From assembly GCA_951799445.1 (NCBI GenBank), contig OX637296.1, positions 25,482,001 to 25,546,000 on the forward strand: a stretch of 64,000 bases of DNA, given 5' to 3'. How positions within the stretch are numbered: the stretch's first letter is position 1; the number at the start of each line of letters is the position of its first letter. Positions 43,475 through 56,095 of this stretch are shown in pieces. A program made the translations under genes and the position numbers. The notes below the pieces were generated by a model. That model was given only the letters and a program-made list of their open reading frames with translations. It was not told where the DNA came from and did no database searches. This DNA is from Pseudisothecium myosuroides. Lineage: Eukaryota; Streptophyta; Bryopsida; Hypnales; Lembophyllaceae.

Positions 43475-44514
43475 ATATATACGTTGTGGTCACCCTTCCA
43501 ATTGGAATCTAGTGGGCTTTCCAATTGCACTTGTTTTTATTCTAATGTAGTCAAAAGTGTAAAGTCACGTAATAACTAACAACACAGTGGTACATTGAAA
43601 GTGAAAGTGTCATCATATCAATGCCATAATAGCACCAAAAGAAATATTGTAATTTCATTTCTACAATTTAGCACTATGAAAATCCAAAATGAAGATTTTT
43701 TTAGTACTAAAATGCTTTAAATATGTATTTAAATTAAAATCCTATAATTACATTGGTAATTTAATTTTGTTTTGGAACTATTACAATGACTTTTTAGTAT
43801 GTATCTTTCAATTAATTGTGATCTTATAAAAAACAATTGAAATTATTGAATCAACATTGAAATAGTGGTAGGGATTTTTTTGATGTAGTGATGATAGTTT
43901 AATGGGGTTGGAAGGGTTTAGCAAAATTTTGTTGATTTTGTCCAAATCAACTTGTCTAAAGTGACTAAAGCCTATTGATCCAGGGTGCATTTTCTACTAT
44001 TGACTTTAGCTCTTTAGAGCAATATATCTACTAAAAAAGTAGAGGAATTCCATTGTCTTTGCTATTGCTCAATGGGAGTTGGAAGTTGATACTATAGATT
44101 TATATCTTGTAGACATAATAGTCTTTAAATTGTCAATAATTAGATCTAAGAATAAATCACAACAATTAATTCAAGCCTTGACTCTTTACAAAGACAAAGA
44201 CAAAACTATCAAAATGTCGTTTTTCATTTTAGTGGTGAATTTTTCTTATAGAAATCCAAATCCACTTAACGAATGGATCTGACTTAAAAGTGCCAAAGGT
44301 AAGAACAATTGCTACTAGACAAATAGCTTAGATTAAAACTTGACTATAGAAAAAAAAATTAACTCCAAAAAATTGCCAATAGTCACTAGTATGTCTACTA
44401 ACTAGGTAGTGTATTTAAAGCAAATACAACAAGGCAAAAGGAAACTAGAGGAATATTCAATTAACATTATCTCCCTTCTATACTAAATACACTCTTATAA
44501 CCTTAATATTAACA
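43475..44514. other. AT-rich DNA, nothing recognised
   Basis: No gene, RNA or shared repeat was identified in this stretch. Confidence 0.5.
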
Positions 44515-44717
44515 CACTACAAGAGAAAGGGATGTTTTAAGTAATGTCCTAAACATCACGTCTTTTAAGTAACATCTTTTCAGTAAGTTTTTAAGTAAAA
44601 TTTTACTAAAAAGATTGTCTTTTTAGTAAAATTTTACTTAAAAACTTACTTAAAAGACGTTACTTAAAAAACATGATGTCTAGGACACTACTTAAAACAC
44701 CCCTTTCTCTTGTAGTG
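44515..44717. mobile_element. CACTA-type MITE, near-perfect hairpin
   Basis: Starts CACTACAAGAGAAAGGG and ends with its complement CCCTTTCTCTTGTAGTG. ACA flanks both sides (44512-44514 and 44718-44720), the 3-bp duplication typical of CACTA elements. The whole 203 bp is an almost continuous inverted repeat, with internal AAGTAAAATTTTACT palindromes. Non-coding. Confidence 0.9.
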
Positions 44718-44872
44718 ACAATGCAAGAAAACGGGGTCACTTAGTAGCAAAGAATGGATGTTTGACAATGTCCTAAATTATTAAAGTAAGGAAAGTGGCA
44801 TTAGGACTATACTTCTTCACCAGGTTCTGGTTTAGGCTCGTCCTCTGAGCAGGATTGAGAATTAATTAGATG

Positions 44873-45058
44873 CTACGACTCTGTGATTGATGAACTATGT
44901 GGTGTTGGCAAATTAGGTGATTGAATAATCTTCTCTATTGTGTCTTTAAATGAGTCAGGAATTGGAATAAAGTTCAGTGGTGGCGGTGGTAGGATAAAAG
45001 TTAGCTCTTGTAGTAACGTGTCCTGAATAATGTTCCCTCTAACAAGGTCCATAGCCAT
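44873..45058 (-). other. short coding-like fragment, unassigned
   Basis: A 61-codon frame (MAMDLVRGNIIQDTLLQELT, then a Pro-rich run) has codon-like composition compared with its AT-rich surroundings. It continues past the stop, in frame, into a Glu/Pro-rich stretch. It may be a fragment of a gene or an old element. No domain recognised. Confidence 0.25.
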
Positions 45059-45427
45059 GCCTTGGTAATGGCCGATTGGAATTGATGGTTAAGAAAACGA
45101 TGCCACAGAGCTATCATAATATTGGTTTAAATTTAGCCAGTTGGTGGGTAGCATGCAAGAATCTGGTGTCTTGTCTTTTACGGTGATTCTTGTTTACAAA
45201 GCAATGAGCTTTGTCAAACCATCGTTATTATTAATAAAACAATGATTAACATACAAAAAATTTAATTAGCAAAGAAGAGTGCTTAATGTATAAATAGCCT
45301 CTACATTTTTACACTAATTCATCCATTAGAATAATCAAGATTCTATTTCCTATGAAGTGAATTATATATAAGTGAAAGGAATTGATTTATATGTACATAG
45401 GTTCTCAACTAACTTCATGTCTTTTAA

Positions 45428-46337
45428 CTCCTAAAGTCCCAAGGCCTTTTTTCCATCAAAATCCACTCAAAACTGCCATTTCTACAGCAAAGAGCTAATT
45501 TTTTTAAACTATTTTTATGCATATCTAATTGTAGGATCTTGTACTAGACTAGTGCAAAAATGTGTGGAAGAAATTTCAAAAACTATGACCATGTAGATTG
45601 CAAGATATTTGCATTTAAAGTGAAAGAAACAAGTTTTTTTGCACCTTGCTCAACTACATTTTTCGGCTTTGGACCTTCATAAATTAAAGTTTTTGCTCTA
45701 ATGATTTTAAATTTCTAATTTTATATGATGAAGAATTGAATTGAGAGTCTAGGAAAAAAAATTCAAAAAACACACACTTAGTTTTCACTCATTAAAAAAA
45801 TATTAAATAGAAATAGGTTCAAGTTTGAAAGAAAATCAAAATTGTTAATAGCTCTAAGACGGAATTGAAATACACTACCCTCAATAGTGAGATTGTTCTA
45901 ACAAGAGATCTTAACCTTTTGAACCTTTCTTTTTTGGAAAATTGTGAAATTTGAGTTTAGAAATGAATCCTACAGATTATTTTTTTCAAGAAGATGCTTT
46001 AAGTGCCCAAAAAACAAGATTGTCCATAACTTTTTCATAACAAATCCAAACGAAATGAATCAAAGCTTTCCATGTAGATAAAAATATAACCAATATAAAA
46101 AATAAAAAAAAATTTAAGTTTTTTGAAGGTTATTTTTTGCCCGCCAAACTAAAAAAAGGGGTTTTGTGCCATAACTTTTGCTCCCGGGCTCCGATTGAAA
46201 TAAAAATTACATTTTTGGAAAGCTAACGTGTTTTACTATCTTCTTAAAAAAATTTAGAAAATCACAATAAATATTGAGACCATATGAGCTTGCCCAAAAT
46301 CTATTTTGTCCCCGAGGGGACAATGGGACTTTAGGGG
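45428..46337. mobile_element. TTAA-flanked (piggyBac-like) non-autonomous element, second complete copy
   Basis: TTAA sits at 45424-45427 and 46338-46341. Ends are CTCCTAAAGTCCCAAGG and the complement of CCCCTAAAGTCCCATTGTCC. The first 250 bases align by eye to the copy at 15939, including CTCAAAACTGCCATTTCTA and AGATTGCAAGATAT. At 910 bp it has no transposase frame. Confidence 0.75.
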
Positions 46338-46341
46338 TTAA

Positions 46342-47741
46342 TGTAAAGTGACCCACTTTTCAAAATGTAACATATTTTTTGGCCTCTCACGTAGAATTCC
46401 ATTTCTCATATTCTTGTCTCTTTACTTTATTGGTCTTTGACTGCTCTAAGCCTTCTCAAAATGTTCATCTTGGTGTCTATTTCTAATCTTGTGATCTCTT
46501 GATTTTTTTGGTCACAAGTAGGTTGGCCTATATTTATCTTTATTGCAACAACTATGAAAGGGAAAAATCTCCTAATATGTGCAATTTCTCTCATTTTAAT
46601 GAACATGGACTTATTGAAAAATATTAGTTAGTATAGCAGATGGTCTATTCATGTAGATATGATCTACAATTCACATTTTTCAATTTTTATTTGAAAGCCG
46701 TCACTGAATTATTATTCGTCTAGACTTTCAAATTCTAGTCCTTAAAGGTTTGAAAATTCTTCCTTTTTTCTTAAAAATCATGAATTCAACCATTTCGTAT
46801 GCATCTAAGAAGGGATACTCTCTTACAACCCATTGACTAGCAAATTATTTTTTAGGCCTAATGCTACCAAGCTCTAAGCTTAGACTTATAAAAAAAAAGT
46901 AATAATTTATAAGATTAGAAAAAAAAATCCGAGTGCTATTTTTACTTAACAACAAAACAATTATTGGTTTGAAAGTTCCTATTAGTCTTTAAAGTTGATT
47001 TTTTAATCTTTTGTTTGGTTATTTTTGGATTGATGGTCAAAAATTTTAACTGCACACAAGAATGTAGTAATATTGGCTACACTTAATTTTAAAAGATAAT
47101 TATAAGACTATAAGACCACAAATTTTCAATAGTATAAAATATAAATTGAACTTATTAACAATAATTTGAATTTAAAGATATTTGTTTTGTTTTTTGTTTG
47201 AATTTTAAATTTTTTTGAAAAAACTTAAAAGATGATTTTAAACTATAAAATGCCTAAGCACTTTGAATAGATGTGCTATAATACAACCCTAAAACACCTT
47301 TTATTTTTTAAATAAGAAAATTAATGATTTTAAACATTATGCATATTGTCAAATTGAAAAATAAGTTTTCAAAACTTTGTTAAATCAATTTTGAGGCATT
47401 TGATTTCAAAAATATATATAAATTACATATTTTATTTTTTGTACTTTAATTTTGGTATGATAGGCTAAGAGTATGGAATTTATTTACTATACAATAATAT
47501 GAATACTCAATTTTTTATTAGAAACTTCAAAATACTAAACCATTTTTTATGTAGAAATCTCTTAAACAAAATATCATAGACCCTTGGTTTTATTTATTTA
47601 TTTTTACTGCAAATGATGTTCATCAATTCCATCTATCAGTTTTATATATAAAAGATTATTTTTTTGTGCATTTCATCACCGCCTTCCTAGAAGCTTCTAA
47701 TGGAATTAAAATATCTTTGAAGAAGATGAATGGTATTTGTA
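46342..47741. other. AT-rich DNA, nothing recognised
   Basis: Only short random frames; no repeat or RNA gene was noticed. Confidence 0.5.
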
Positions 47742-50700
47742 TGTACAATAGGGCACCAATCAAAATGGTGTTTTTGCATTTCCAAGGAAAGATATTTCAC
47801 TACTACCAACTTTGACACCTTCTCGAGAGCTATTTTTTTTTTACCATGAAATTTTTGTCACAAAAACATCTTTATGTTAATAACATGTATATCAAATTTC
47901 AAGTTCAAAAGCTTCACCAATATAAAGATATTCAAAATCTACCAACATAAGAAGTAGTGAGAAAATTTTCATTGCTGCCATCTTTGGCACTCTCCCGAGG
48001 GTTGAGATATTTTTTTTTACCATAAATTTTTTGGCATAAGATGATCTCTATGTTGATAACATGTGTGCCAAATTTCATGGTCAAAAGATTTACACAAAAA
48101 AAGATATTTGCAATCTACCAACGTGTATAGTTGTGAGAAACAAGTCAAACAACACTATAAGAAACCCGGGTTTTTTTTATGTCAAAACAAAAACATGTGA
48201 TGTCCAAGGCCAAACATACTATGTTTGCGGAGACATCAAGATGTCTGAGACACGAAGGCACAATTTTGGGGAGATTTCTGTAGATGTTTTAGATGATGCC
48301 GACAAATTACATTGAAAACAAGTGGGTGTTACCATAGATGCCAAGATTCTTGATGATATGGTTGAGGAAGTAGTGATGTCCTCAGGGGTGTGTGCAAAAA
48401 CATTAATTGCCACGTCAGCTTCGTTGACCAATTTTCACGATGGATAAGTTTGGAAAAATTGCTTTGATCTTGGATTAAAAAAAAGGGGGTATGGGTAGCC
48501 ACCGGGCAAGTTTAAAGAAGAAGAAGAAGATGATGTGGTTGATGACGTGGCATGCCACATGGAAATTGACTGACGTGGCATCAAATATAATTGAAGTGGC
48601 ATGCCACGTCAACAAAGGGGGCCTATTTCTAAGCATTTTCTACGCTTATTTTGGAGATGTCTACGTAGACATAGAGACATTGTCAGCAACATTTTATAAG
48701 ACAGTAAAATGTCTTCTAAAACATCACTATAGACGTCACCACGTGAATAGAGACGTAGTCATAGGAGTCTCAATGTCTAAAGAGACGTCAATGGAGACAT
48801 TTGGACATTTTGGAAGACACAATTTCAATGAAGATCTTGCCTTGTTGCATTCTGTTATGAATGATGTGATACCTTTTGCGTTCTATTAGATTCTGTGGGA
48901 GTTTTGGTATTTGGAACCAGCAAAGGATGATGTCCTCTTCCATGTCCTACAGCTTAGGACATGACCAAGAGCCATTCTTACAACAACATCAACGTCCACT
49001 ACTTCCTAATTCAGTGTATTCCATACACGGCGACGAATAGCACAAACGTATATAGTCAATACTCCTCTCTTTTAGTTTCTTAGCACAAAATGTCATCTCG
49101 GTTGATTTTGGACAACAAATATGAATGTGGAATGGCACATGCATATGGCGAGGGACAGAAGGTTTAAACCAGGTAGAGAGACCACTCTTATTAGATAAAA
49201 AATGCGATAAATGTACGGATTTTCAAATACTATTATTCACATACAAGACAAGGCAATCCATATGTCCATTCAAAAATCATGCATGCATTTTGTATAAGTG
49301 ATCTTCAACATGGCATTGACGTGCCAAGCACGTCTTAGACGACAATGGTGGGCACAATTGCCTTCATTACACCCTCCTGCTCCGATGACTGTTGAAAGTA
49401 CATTGATACGTCTTGGCAAATATATATATATATGTAGAACATACACTCTATCTTATAGACATCCGCCCAGACGTCCGCATGCAACCCCATTAAAACATAT
49501 GGGACTAGCAAGCGTTAATTATTGTCCTACAACACAATATTGTCGCCTAGTATGTCTCTGAAGTCGTCAACATCGCCCCGGGGACGTTGAACAAGGTCTA
49601 TCTCTTACGCTAGTGGTTGCAAGCCAACACATTCTTTGTCATTTACTTGTTCCGCAACTGAACCATATCTAGCATGGCTTCAATTCTCCGGGGGAGAAAT
49701 AATGCAATGAATTGTATTTGCATTACTAGTAAGAAAATTCTGGATACGGCCATTTCCTGGGCAACTGAGAAAATGATGCATACATTGAATCATATAAGCA
49801 ATTCTACACATGGCAATGACGTCAAATGCATGTCACACTCAACATCAAGCACCACTACCTTTGTCCCTCAATGAATGTCTAGAAGATATTAGTATTCTTC
49901 CAGAAGACATGGAAGTGGACAACCCACTCTGTCCCTCATGACGTCCTGCTTGACGTCTGCGTGCTATCCCCACAGAAACGTAATTCTTGCGTTTTACATA
50001 TCCCATATGGTTTGTCTTCCCTCCTACCACTCCACTTGTGTAAAGAGCCCGTCTTCTCCTCTCTATATACTCACATCAAGTGGCTTTTAAAGCCATGTGA
50101 TATAATTGTCAAGTATAGTGTATTTTGTATGGCGTATTATATATGGTAGATATATGGTGTACTATGTATGGTATATTGTGTATGGTGTACTGCATATAAC
50201 ATGTTGTATTGGACATTATGAAATGTCATCTTTCTTCCTTCAAGAACTAAAGGTCCATGGTTTGAAATTATCAAATTTTATTCATCATATGAATGTCATG
50301 TAGGAGATATGAGGCTGTCCATATTAACATCATGCTGAATAGTGCATTTAATCACATGAATGTTTAACGTGACATCACTTTGTTCTCCTAAATCACACTA
50401 AACATTGCCAAAGGTATTCATGATGAAAAATTGACGTCTACATTGATGTCACAAGTTATCTGGATGTCTAAAGTGACGTCCCAAAATACGCCTATAAAAA
50501 ATTTTGGACGTTTAAGTCGACGTCTTAAAAAACATGTAGATGTCTAATTTGATGTCTTCAAAGACAGTATTAAAATTCTTAAACAACAAAAAACTATGTT
50601 GACGTGGCATGCCACGTCATCCTTGTTGGATGCCACGTCATTTTTTCTGTCACCACGTCATAGACGGGAATGGATGAAAAAATTCCTACATGGCTGGGTG

Positions 50701-51924
50701 TATCCACGTGGTGCTTAGGTGGCAGCTACAAGACCCCGTTGATCCATGTCTTTTTGGATGTCCGGTCAAAAACATTTGGATGTCAGGCGAGATTTTTGAT
50801 GTTTTTGGCGCATCTTAGGCAACACAAAATTTTGGACGTCTACGCAGATGTTTTTAGACATCACACAAGACATTAGCACGCAAAATCCAGGGATTAAAAA
50901 AAAACGGGTTTCTTCTGGTGCAATTTCACTACTAACAACTTCACTACTCTTCCAAGGGTTGAAAAATTGTTTATTTATCATGAATTTTTTTTATTGTGGA
51001 ATCATGTCTATGTTAATAACATGTGTACTAAATATCAAGGTCAAAAGATTCACATAGAAAAAGATATGCTAATTCTACCAACATGTGTAGTTGTGAAAAC
51101 GATTTTTTCAGCCCTTGGGATAGTGTCATTTAATGGTTAAAGTTTCACATGGATGTAAAAAATCATTCTTACAACTACACATGTTGGTAGAATTAGAATA
51201 TCTTTTTTTTGGTAAATCTTTTGACCTTGAAATTTGGCACACACGTCATCAATATAGATATAATTTCATACCAAAAATTTCATGGCAAAATGTTTTTTTT
51301 CAGCCCTTGGGATAGTGTCAAAGTTGGCAGTAGTGAAAATTTTCTCCCAACTATACACGTTGGCAGATTTTGAATATCTTTTCTTGTGTGAATCTTTTGA
51401 CCTTGAAATTTGGTATACATGTTATTAACATAAAGATAATTCCATAATAAAAAATTCATGGTAAACAAAAAAAAATTCAATCCTTGAGAGAGTGTTGAAG
51501 TTGGTAGTAGTGAAATTGTTTCTTATAACTACACATGTTGGTAGATTGCAAATATCTTTTTTTGTGTAAATTTTTTGATTGGAAAATTTACCAATTATAT
51601 TATCAACATAGAGATGATCTTGTGCAAAAAAATTTATGGTAAAAAAAATATATTTTAGCCCTTGGGAGTGTGTCAAGGTTGGCAACAGTGAAAAAAATTT
51701 CACTGCTACACATGTTGGTAGACTTTGAATATCTTTTTTTTTGGTGAAGCTTTTGACCTTGAAATTTTGTACACATGTTATTAACATAAAGATGTTTTCA
51801 TGCCAAAAAATTCATGATAAAAAATCAATTTTTTAGCCCTCAGGAGGGTGCCAAAATTGGCAGCACTAAGATTTCTTTCCCTGGGAATGTGAAAACGTCA
51901 TTTTCAATGGTATCCTATTGTACA
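47742..51924. mobile_element. foldback-type element: long inverted arms made of ~170-bp tandem units
   Basis: The outer ends are inverted copies: TGTACAATAGG at 47742 and CCTATTGTACA ending at 51924, with homology continuing inward (CATTTCCAAGGAAAGA against its complement). Inside, each arm is a series of ~170-bp units with a shared core (TTAATAACATGTGTRC, AAATTTCAAGGTCAAAAG, CTACCAACATGTGTAGTTGT). Units read forward up to about 51110 and in reverse from about 51150 to 51880. Foldback elements have such repeated arms. A CACTA element is inserted in the forward arm. No clean target-site duplication and no coding region were found. Confidence 0.65.
48153..50920. mobile_element. non-autonomous CACTA element nested in the foldback element
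   Basis: Starts CACTATAAGAAACCCGGG and ends with the complement of CACCAGAAGAAACCCG. CAA flanks both sides (48150-48152 and 50921-50923). Many copies of GATGTCT/GACGTC words lie in the outer ~700 bp of each end, as sub-terminal transposase-binding repeats do in CACTA elements. Several GACGTGGCATGCCACGTC palindromes are present. No transposase frame in 2,768 bp; the 132-codon frame at 48491-48889 falls in the sub-terminal repeat region. Confidence 0.85.
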
Positions 51925-52159
51925 ACATGGCAAATAAAGGATCAACCTTCAACTTTTTAAATAGTTAAACATGGTTAATTGCATGTATACAAGAAGGTAT
52001 CAAAATACACCAATATTAAATATCAAAATCACAACGTGCCAATGTTATTTTTTTGGAGTCTCACTAAACGCTCATGTATCCATCAAGTACAACATTATAA
52101 ACCTTATGTACACAATTTAAGTATATTTTTCTATATAGGTTACATAATTTACTACAATA
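51925..52159. other. short AT-rich spacer, nothing recognised
   Basis: Separates the foldback element from the truncated LTR copy. Confidence 0.4.
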
Positions 52160-53093
52160 AATAGAAAAGACTCTCAGTTGACTTTGTTTTGCTATCGTAT
52201 GGTCCTGGAATGCCGATCAACGTCGCGAGGACCCCGCCACGTGATTAGTTCCCAAGAAATCTTGCCGGTTCGGGTACTTGCTGCTATTGGGATGTCGTAA
52301 AACTTCACAGAGCCCATTATTAACATAAAACAAGATATTTTAATTTTTAGTGAGATTTTACCGCAACTAAGGTAATTTCCACAAAATTCCTGTTGGAAGT
52401 TAGAATGGTTGACCGCCCGGAAGAGGTTCTTTTGCAAGTCGGAAGATACTGGGAATTTTCATGGGACCTCTCAGGGAGTCGCATGAAAAATGTAGAGGAA
52501 CATTTTCGTACTTGGCACAGTTGGTCAGTGGAGATCCAAACTGGCCATCTCCTTGAATTGTCGATGGTGCGGGAATTTTCTGCAGATGAGAAAATCTTGA
52601 CGAATCGATTTCACCGTTGAACTCCTGGCACAGGATTTATCCTGTAACACCATCTTTGGGCAGTAGATTCCTCCACAAGCCCATCTTGCGTTAGTGGCTC
52701 CTACATACTAACAATTGGGATTTTGGGAATTCATCGATCTAATAGAAAATTCTAAATTTAATTCTAGGATCCGACCTAGTGGCCTCGCTGTGAATTCCTC
52801 GGACTGACTTAGCCATGAATTGCCACATTTATGGTGGGATTGAGCCCTTTGGAGGCTATGTGACTCAAATCCTCCAAATCTCGCTATCTTGTGATTTCTA
52901 CTCTATTTTTAGGCGAGATTTGGGAAAATTTTAGGTATAAATATAAATCTATATCAAATACTATAATGGGTATGACACAACCCTATTTGGGTTCTACACC
53001 CTTTTTATGACTTTTTGTATACTTTTATCAACTTTAAATTGCAAATTTAAAAAAAAAGAAATCTACGAGTCCCAAGTGACAAATTGGGAACTC
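52160..53093 (+). mobile_element. 3' terminal fragment of the large LTR-like unit
   Basis: Matches 14.73-15.69 kb of the complete copy over its whole length (for example GTTGACTT, GACCCCGCCACGTG, CTCTCAGGGAGTCGCATGAA) and ends GGGAACTCACA, the family's terminus. The 5' part is missing. Confidence 0.85.
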
Positions 53094-53571
53094 ACAACTC
53101 CTAGTATGGGATTTACCCTAGAACACCATCCTTGGGCAGTAGATTCCTCCACGGGCCCTGTCTTGCGTTAGGGGCTTCTGCATGCTAACAATCGGGATTT
53201 TGAGAATTCATCGATCTAATGAAAAATTCTAAATCTAACTCTAGGACCCAACCTAGTGGCCTCGCTATGGATCCCTTGGACCGACTTAGCCATGAATTGC
53301 CACATTTATGGTGGGATTTAGCCTTTTAAGGGCTATGTGACTCAAATCCTCAAAATCCTGTTATCTCATTATTTCTACTCTATTTTTAAGCGAGATTTGG
53401 GAGCATTTTAGGTATAAACACAAATCTAGACCAAATACTATAATAGATATGACGCAACTCTATTATGATTCTACACTATTTTTATGGCTTTTGTATATTT
53501 TTATCAACTTTAAATTGCAAATTTCAAAAAAAAAATTCTACGAGTCTCAAGTGACAAATTGGGAGCTCATA
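53094..53571 (+). repeat. partial tandem duplication of the LTR-like terminus
   Basis: Bases from about 53096 repeat 52620-53093 (ATTCCTCCACGGGCCC, CCTAGTGGCCTCGCTATGG) and end GGGAGCTCATA, a mutated terminus. The two copies have diverged at many sites, so the duplication is not recent. Confidence 0.8.
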
Positions 53572-55308
53572 GTGCACCCAAAATTGAACTTTGCAAAAAT
53601 CAATTGTCAACCAATCACAGTTAAATATGTGTCCTTCAAATGTGTCAACCAATCAATGTCAAGCATTTGGAGGACACATTGACCAAAGTCTAGGGACAGA
53701 ATTGGGTGAGTGTAGAGACAAAAAATTGGGATAGGGATGGTATTGGGTGTTTCTATCCAAGTACTTGAAAGGTTTATTATTAAATTTAATAAAAATCTAA
53801 AAATTCCTCTAAATGACATCTATATGAAATACAAGTGCATTTATACATAAGCAAGCTCCATTGTATGTTCAATGATTTGGTAATTTTTAAGGTTCTTATA
53901 ACATCAATGGAAAGGATGAATATTGTTGCTTGTTATTTGATTTGAGGACCTGTGTTCTATTTAAGGGGACTGTGCCTTTGGATAGTTATGGCCTCCAACT
54001 CTAAATGGATGAATTGCTTGCTAGTTTGGAGGGCAATATGTATTAATTAAATAAGCGTGAAACCGCACTAGTGGAGAATCACTTTTACAACTACCATACT
54101 ATATATCTCATCTTTATTGTTATGAGCATCTTTATTATTAGGGTCCATGTATTATTGAAGATTTCTCCTTAAAACTTAAAATACTTGCTAATATATATGC
54201 CATTGCCCAAACCGAACATACATACAAAGTACTCCCTAACCAAACATCTTTCATCACTCTTGTCAACAGCGGCATTTTTTCAAAAAATATGCGATTTTGT
54301 TGATCTTTTTTTATATGATAGCTAAATAAGTCTTGTTTCATTTCAATGGTGGCGATCATCAAAATTATTCTACACAAATGAGGAATTATGCTTGTTACAA
54401 GAGCTAGTCAAAAAAATAAGGACTACCCTAAAACACCCCGGTCCTTTAGGGATTAACAAAGACAATGGCACAAAACATGTTGAATTTTGTAGATGATTTT
54501 CTAGGGCCTACACATCTTGTTAGGGTACTTGAGTATAGTTTTAGTGAATATTGTTGCAAATTTCCTTATGGTAGTATTGACTTTCCTATAAAAAAAAATT
54601 CTTAGTTCATAGCTCCTTGTTATACTATATTTTGTCTATTTCTTGTTATTTGCTTTTGATGTAAATTTCATCCATAAAAATGATGTTTTTTGAACTATTT
54701 TGAGTTCAGCTAATGAAATGAGGTTCATTAAGGATAATTTAAATTCTAACTAGAAATTTTAAATTTTTTGTGAATTTGGGTATTTTAAAGCAGTGTGAAC
54801 TTTAGGGCTTTAACCTTGATTTTTTGATTTTCTAATTTTAGAGTGACACAATAGCTTTGGTTTTGACCGTGATGTTGTGCACTACAATATACATCTATGG
54901 TAAAATTTTGGTTTTTTTATCATAATTTTATATAATATGAATTTTCTTCATTTTTTTTAAACATTAACACCAACTTAAATTCTTAAAAAAAAAAGATGAA
55001 TTTTTTTGACTTGAAGTAAATGTGTAACTCCTTTTTTTGAAAAATGAAAATGAAGTTTTTTCATTCACATCTAATTGCAACAAAATAGCAAAGAAAGAAA
55101 TGGACATGGAGGGTTACTCAACCCCAAATGTTATGGAATTTGTTGGTGTTTGGAAGGGAGAAAAAAATGTACAAGTTGTAAATATACCCCCACATAAGGA
55201 ATCCATGTGGAGATTTAATTCTTGGCCCATTAATTTAATTTGGCAACGTGAAAGAAAAAACACAACAATAAGCCACTTCCTGTAGTTTGTGGAACTCAAC
55301 CCCAAATG
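53572..55308. other. AT-rich DNA with one TTAA-type transposon end
   Basis: CCCCGGTCCTTTAGGGA at 54436-54452 followed by TTAA (54453-54456) is the right end of the TTAA-flanked family. Its left end was not located. Nothing else was recognised. Confidence 0.5.
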
Positions 55309-55724
55309 TGTGGGCGCTAGATTATCCACCCTTGGTAATAAAGCGAACACGATCAGGTTCTTAGCTTTTATCCACTTTTTAATTTAAAGGGTATTGTGAG
55401 CGCGATCCACTGTGCCTTCCAAGCAATGGATCTCGCTAATGTTTCCCAAGTGTCGTGGATGGACAAAATAAATGCTTAGAGATGCAAGTGATGACTTCCA
55501 AGCTAACTATTGATGATTAGGGATTACGGTGATCTAATGGTCAAATTTTACCATACTAACTGTCTATTCTATGTCGAGTGTAGACTGGGTAGTTGGTGCC
55601 ATTTTCAACAACCCTAACTAACTGGACCTCCTAGATTCCTTCCATGATCCCTAAGACTATCTTCTATTTTTATTAACTTCCGGTATAATCCTAGCACTAC
55701 AAGAAAATGAGTGTTTTATAATTG

Positions 55725-56095
55725 CAAAAATATGATTGGGGATGACTGGCGACTGCATGCAGTCATATTCTTAGAGGCCAAGACCTTGGGGAAAAAAATG
55801 ACTGCAAATATGATTGCCAATCATATTTTACCCTTGTACTTCACGGGCGTATAGTATACGCCCATTGGGAACGCCAAAGTACTTCATAGAAAACGACAAG
55901 GAACATGTTTGGGGAACGGCGAGTCATATTTGCCAGTCATATTTTGCAGTCATATCTCCATGGTAGTGACATTTTTTTGAAGGGGGCAACCAAAGGGAAA
56001 TTTGGGCGGGCAATCATATTTTTGCCTCAGTCATATTTTGTAGTCATATTTTATTGTTAGTTATATTTTGTAGTCACATTTTTTTGATAGTAATT
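55725..56095. repeat. CACTA left sub-terminal AGTCATA repeats
   Basis: CAGTCATATT or close variants occur about ten times, in irregular spacing, among them around 55758, 55923, 55936, 55948, 56028 and 56041. Sub-terminal motifs of this kind bind the element's regulatory protein in En/Spm-type transposons. Confidence 0.8.

Noticed and set aside
48491..48889. 132-codon frame in the 2.8-kb CACTA element
   Set aside because: Lies in the sub-terminal GATGTC/GACGTC repeat zone and shows no domain.
47790..51880. CRISPR-like regular repeats
   Set aside because: Units are ~170 bp, diverged, present in both orientations, and set in a eukaryotic transposon context.
52160..55309. A single retrotransposon with LTR ends at 53093 and 55309 and a short internal region between
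   Set aside because: No primer-binding site follows 53093 or 53571 and no purine tract precedes 55309; the two fragments are better read as separate copies.
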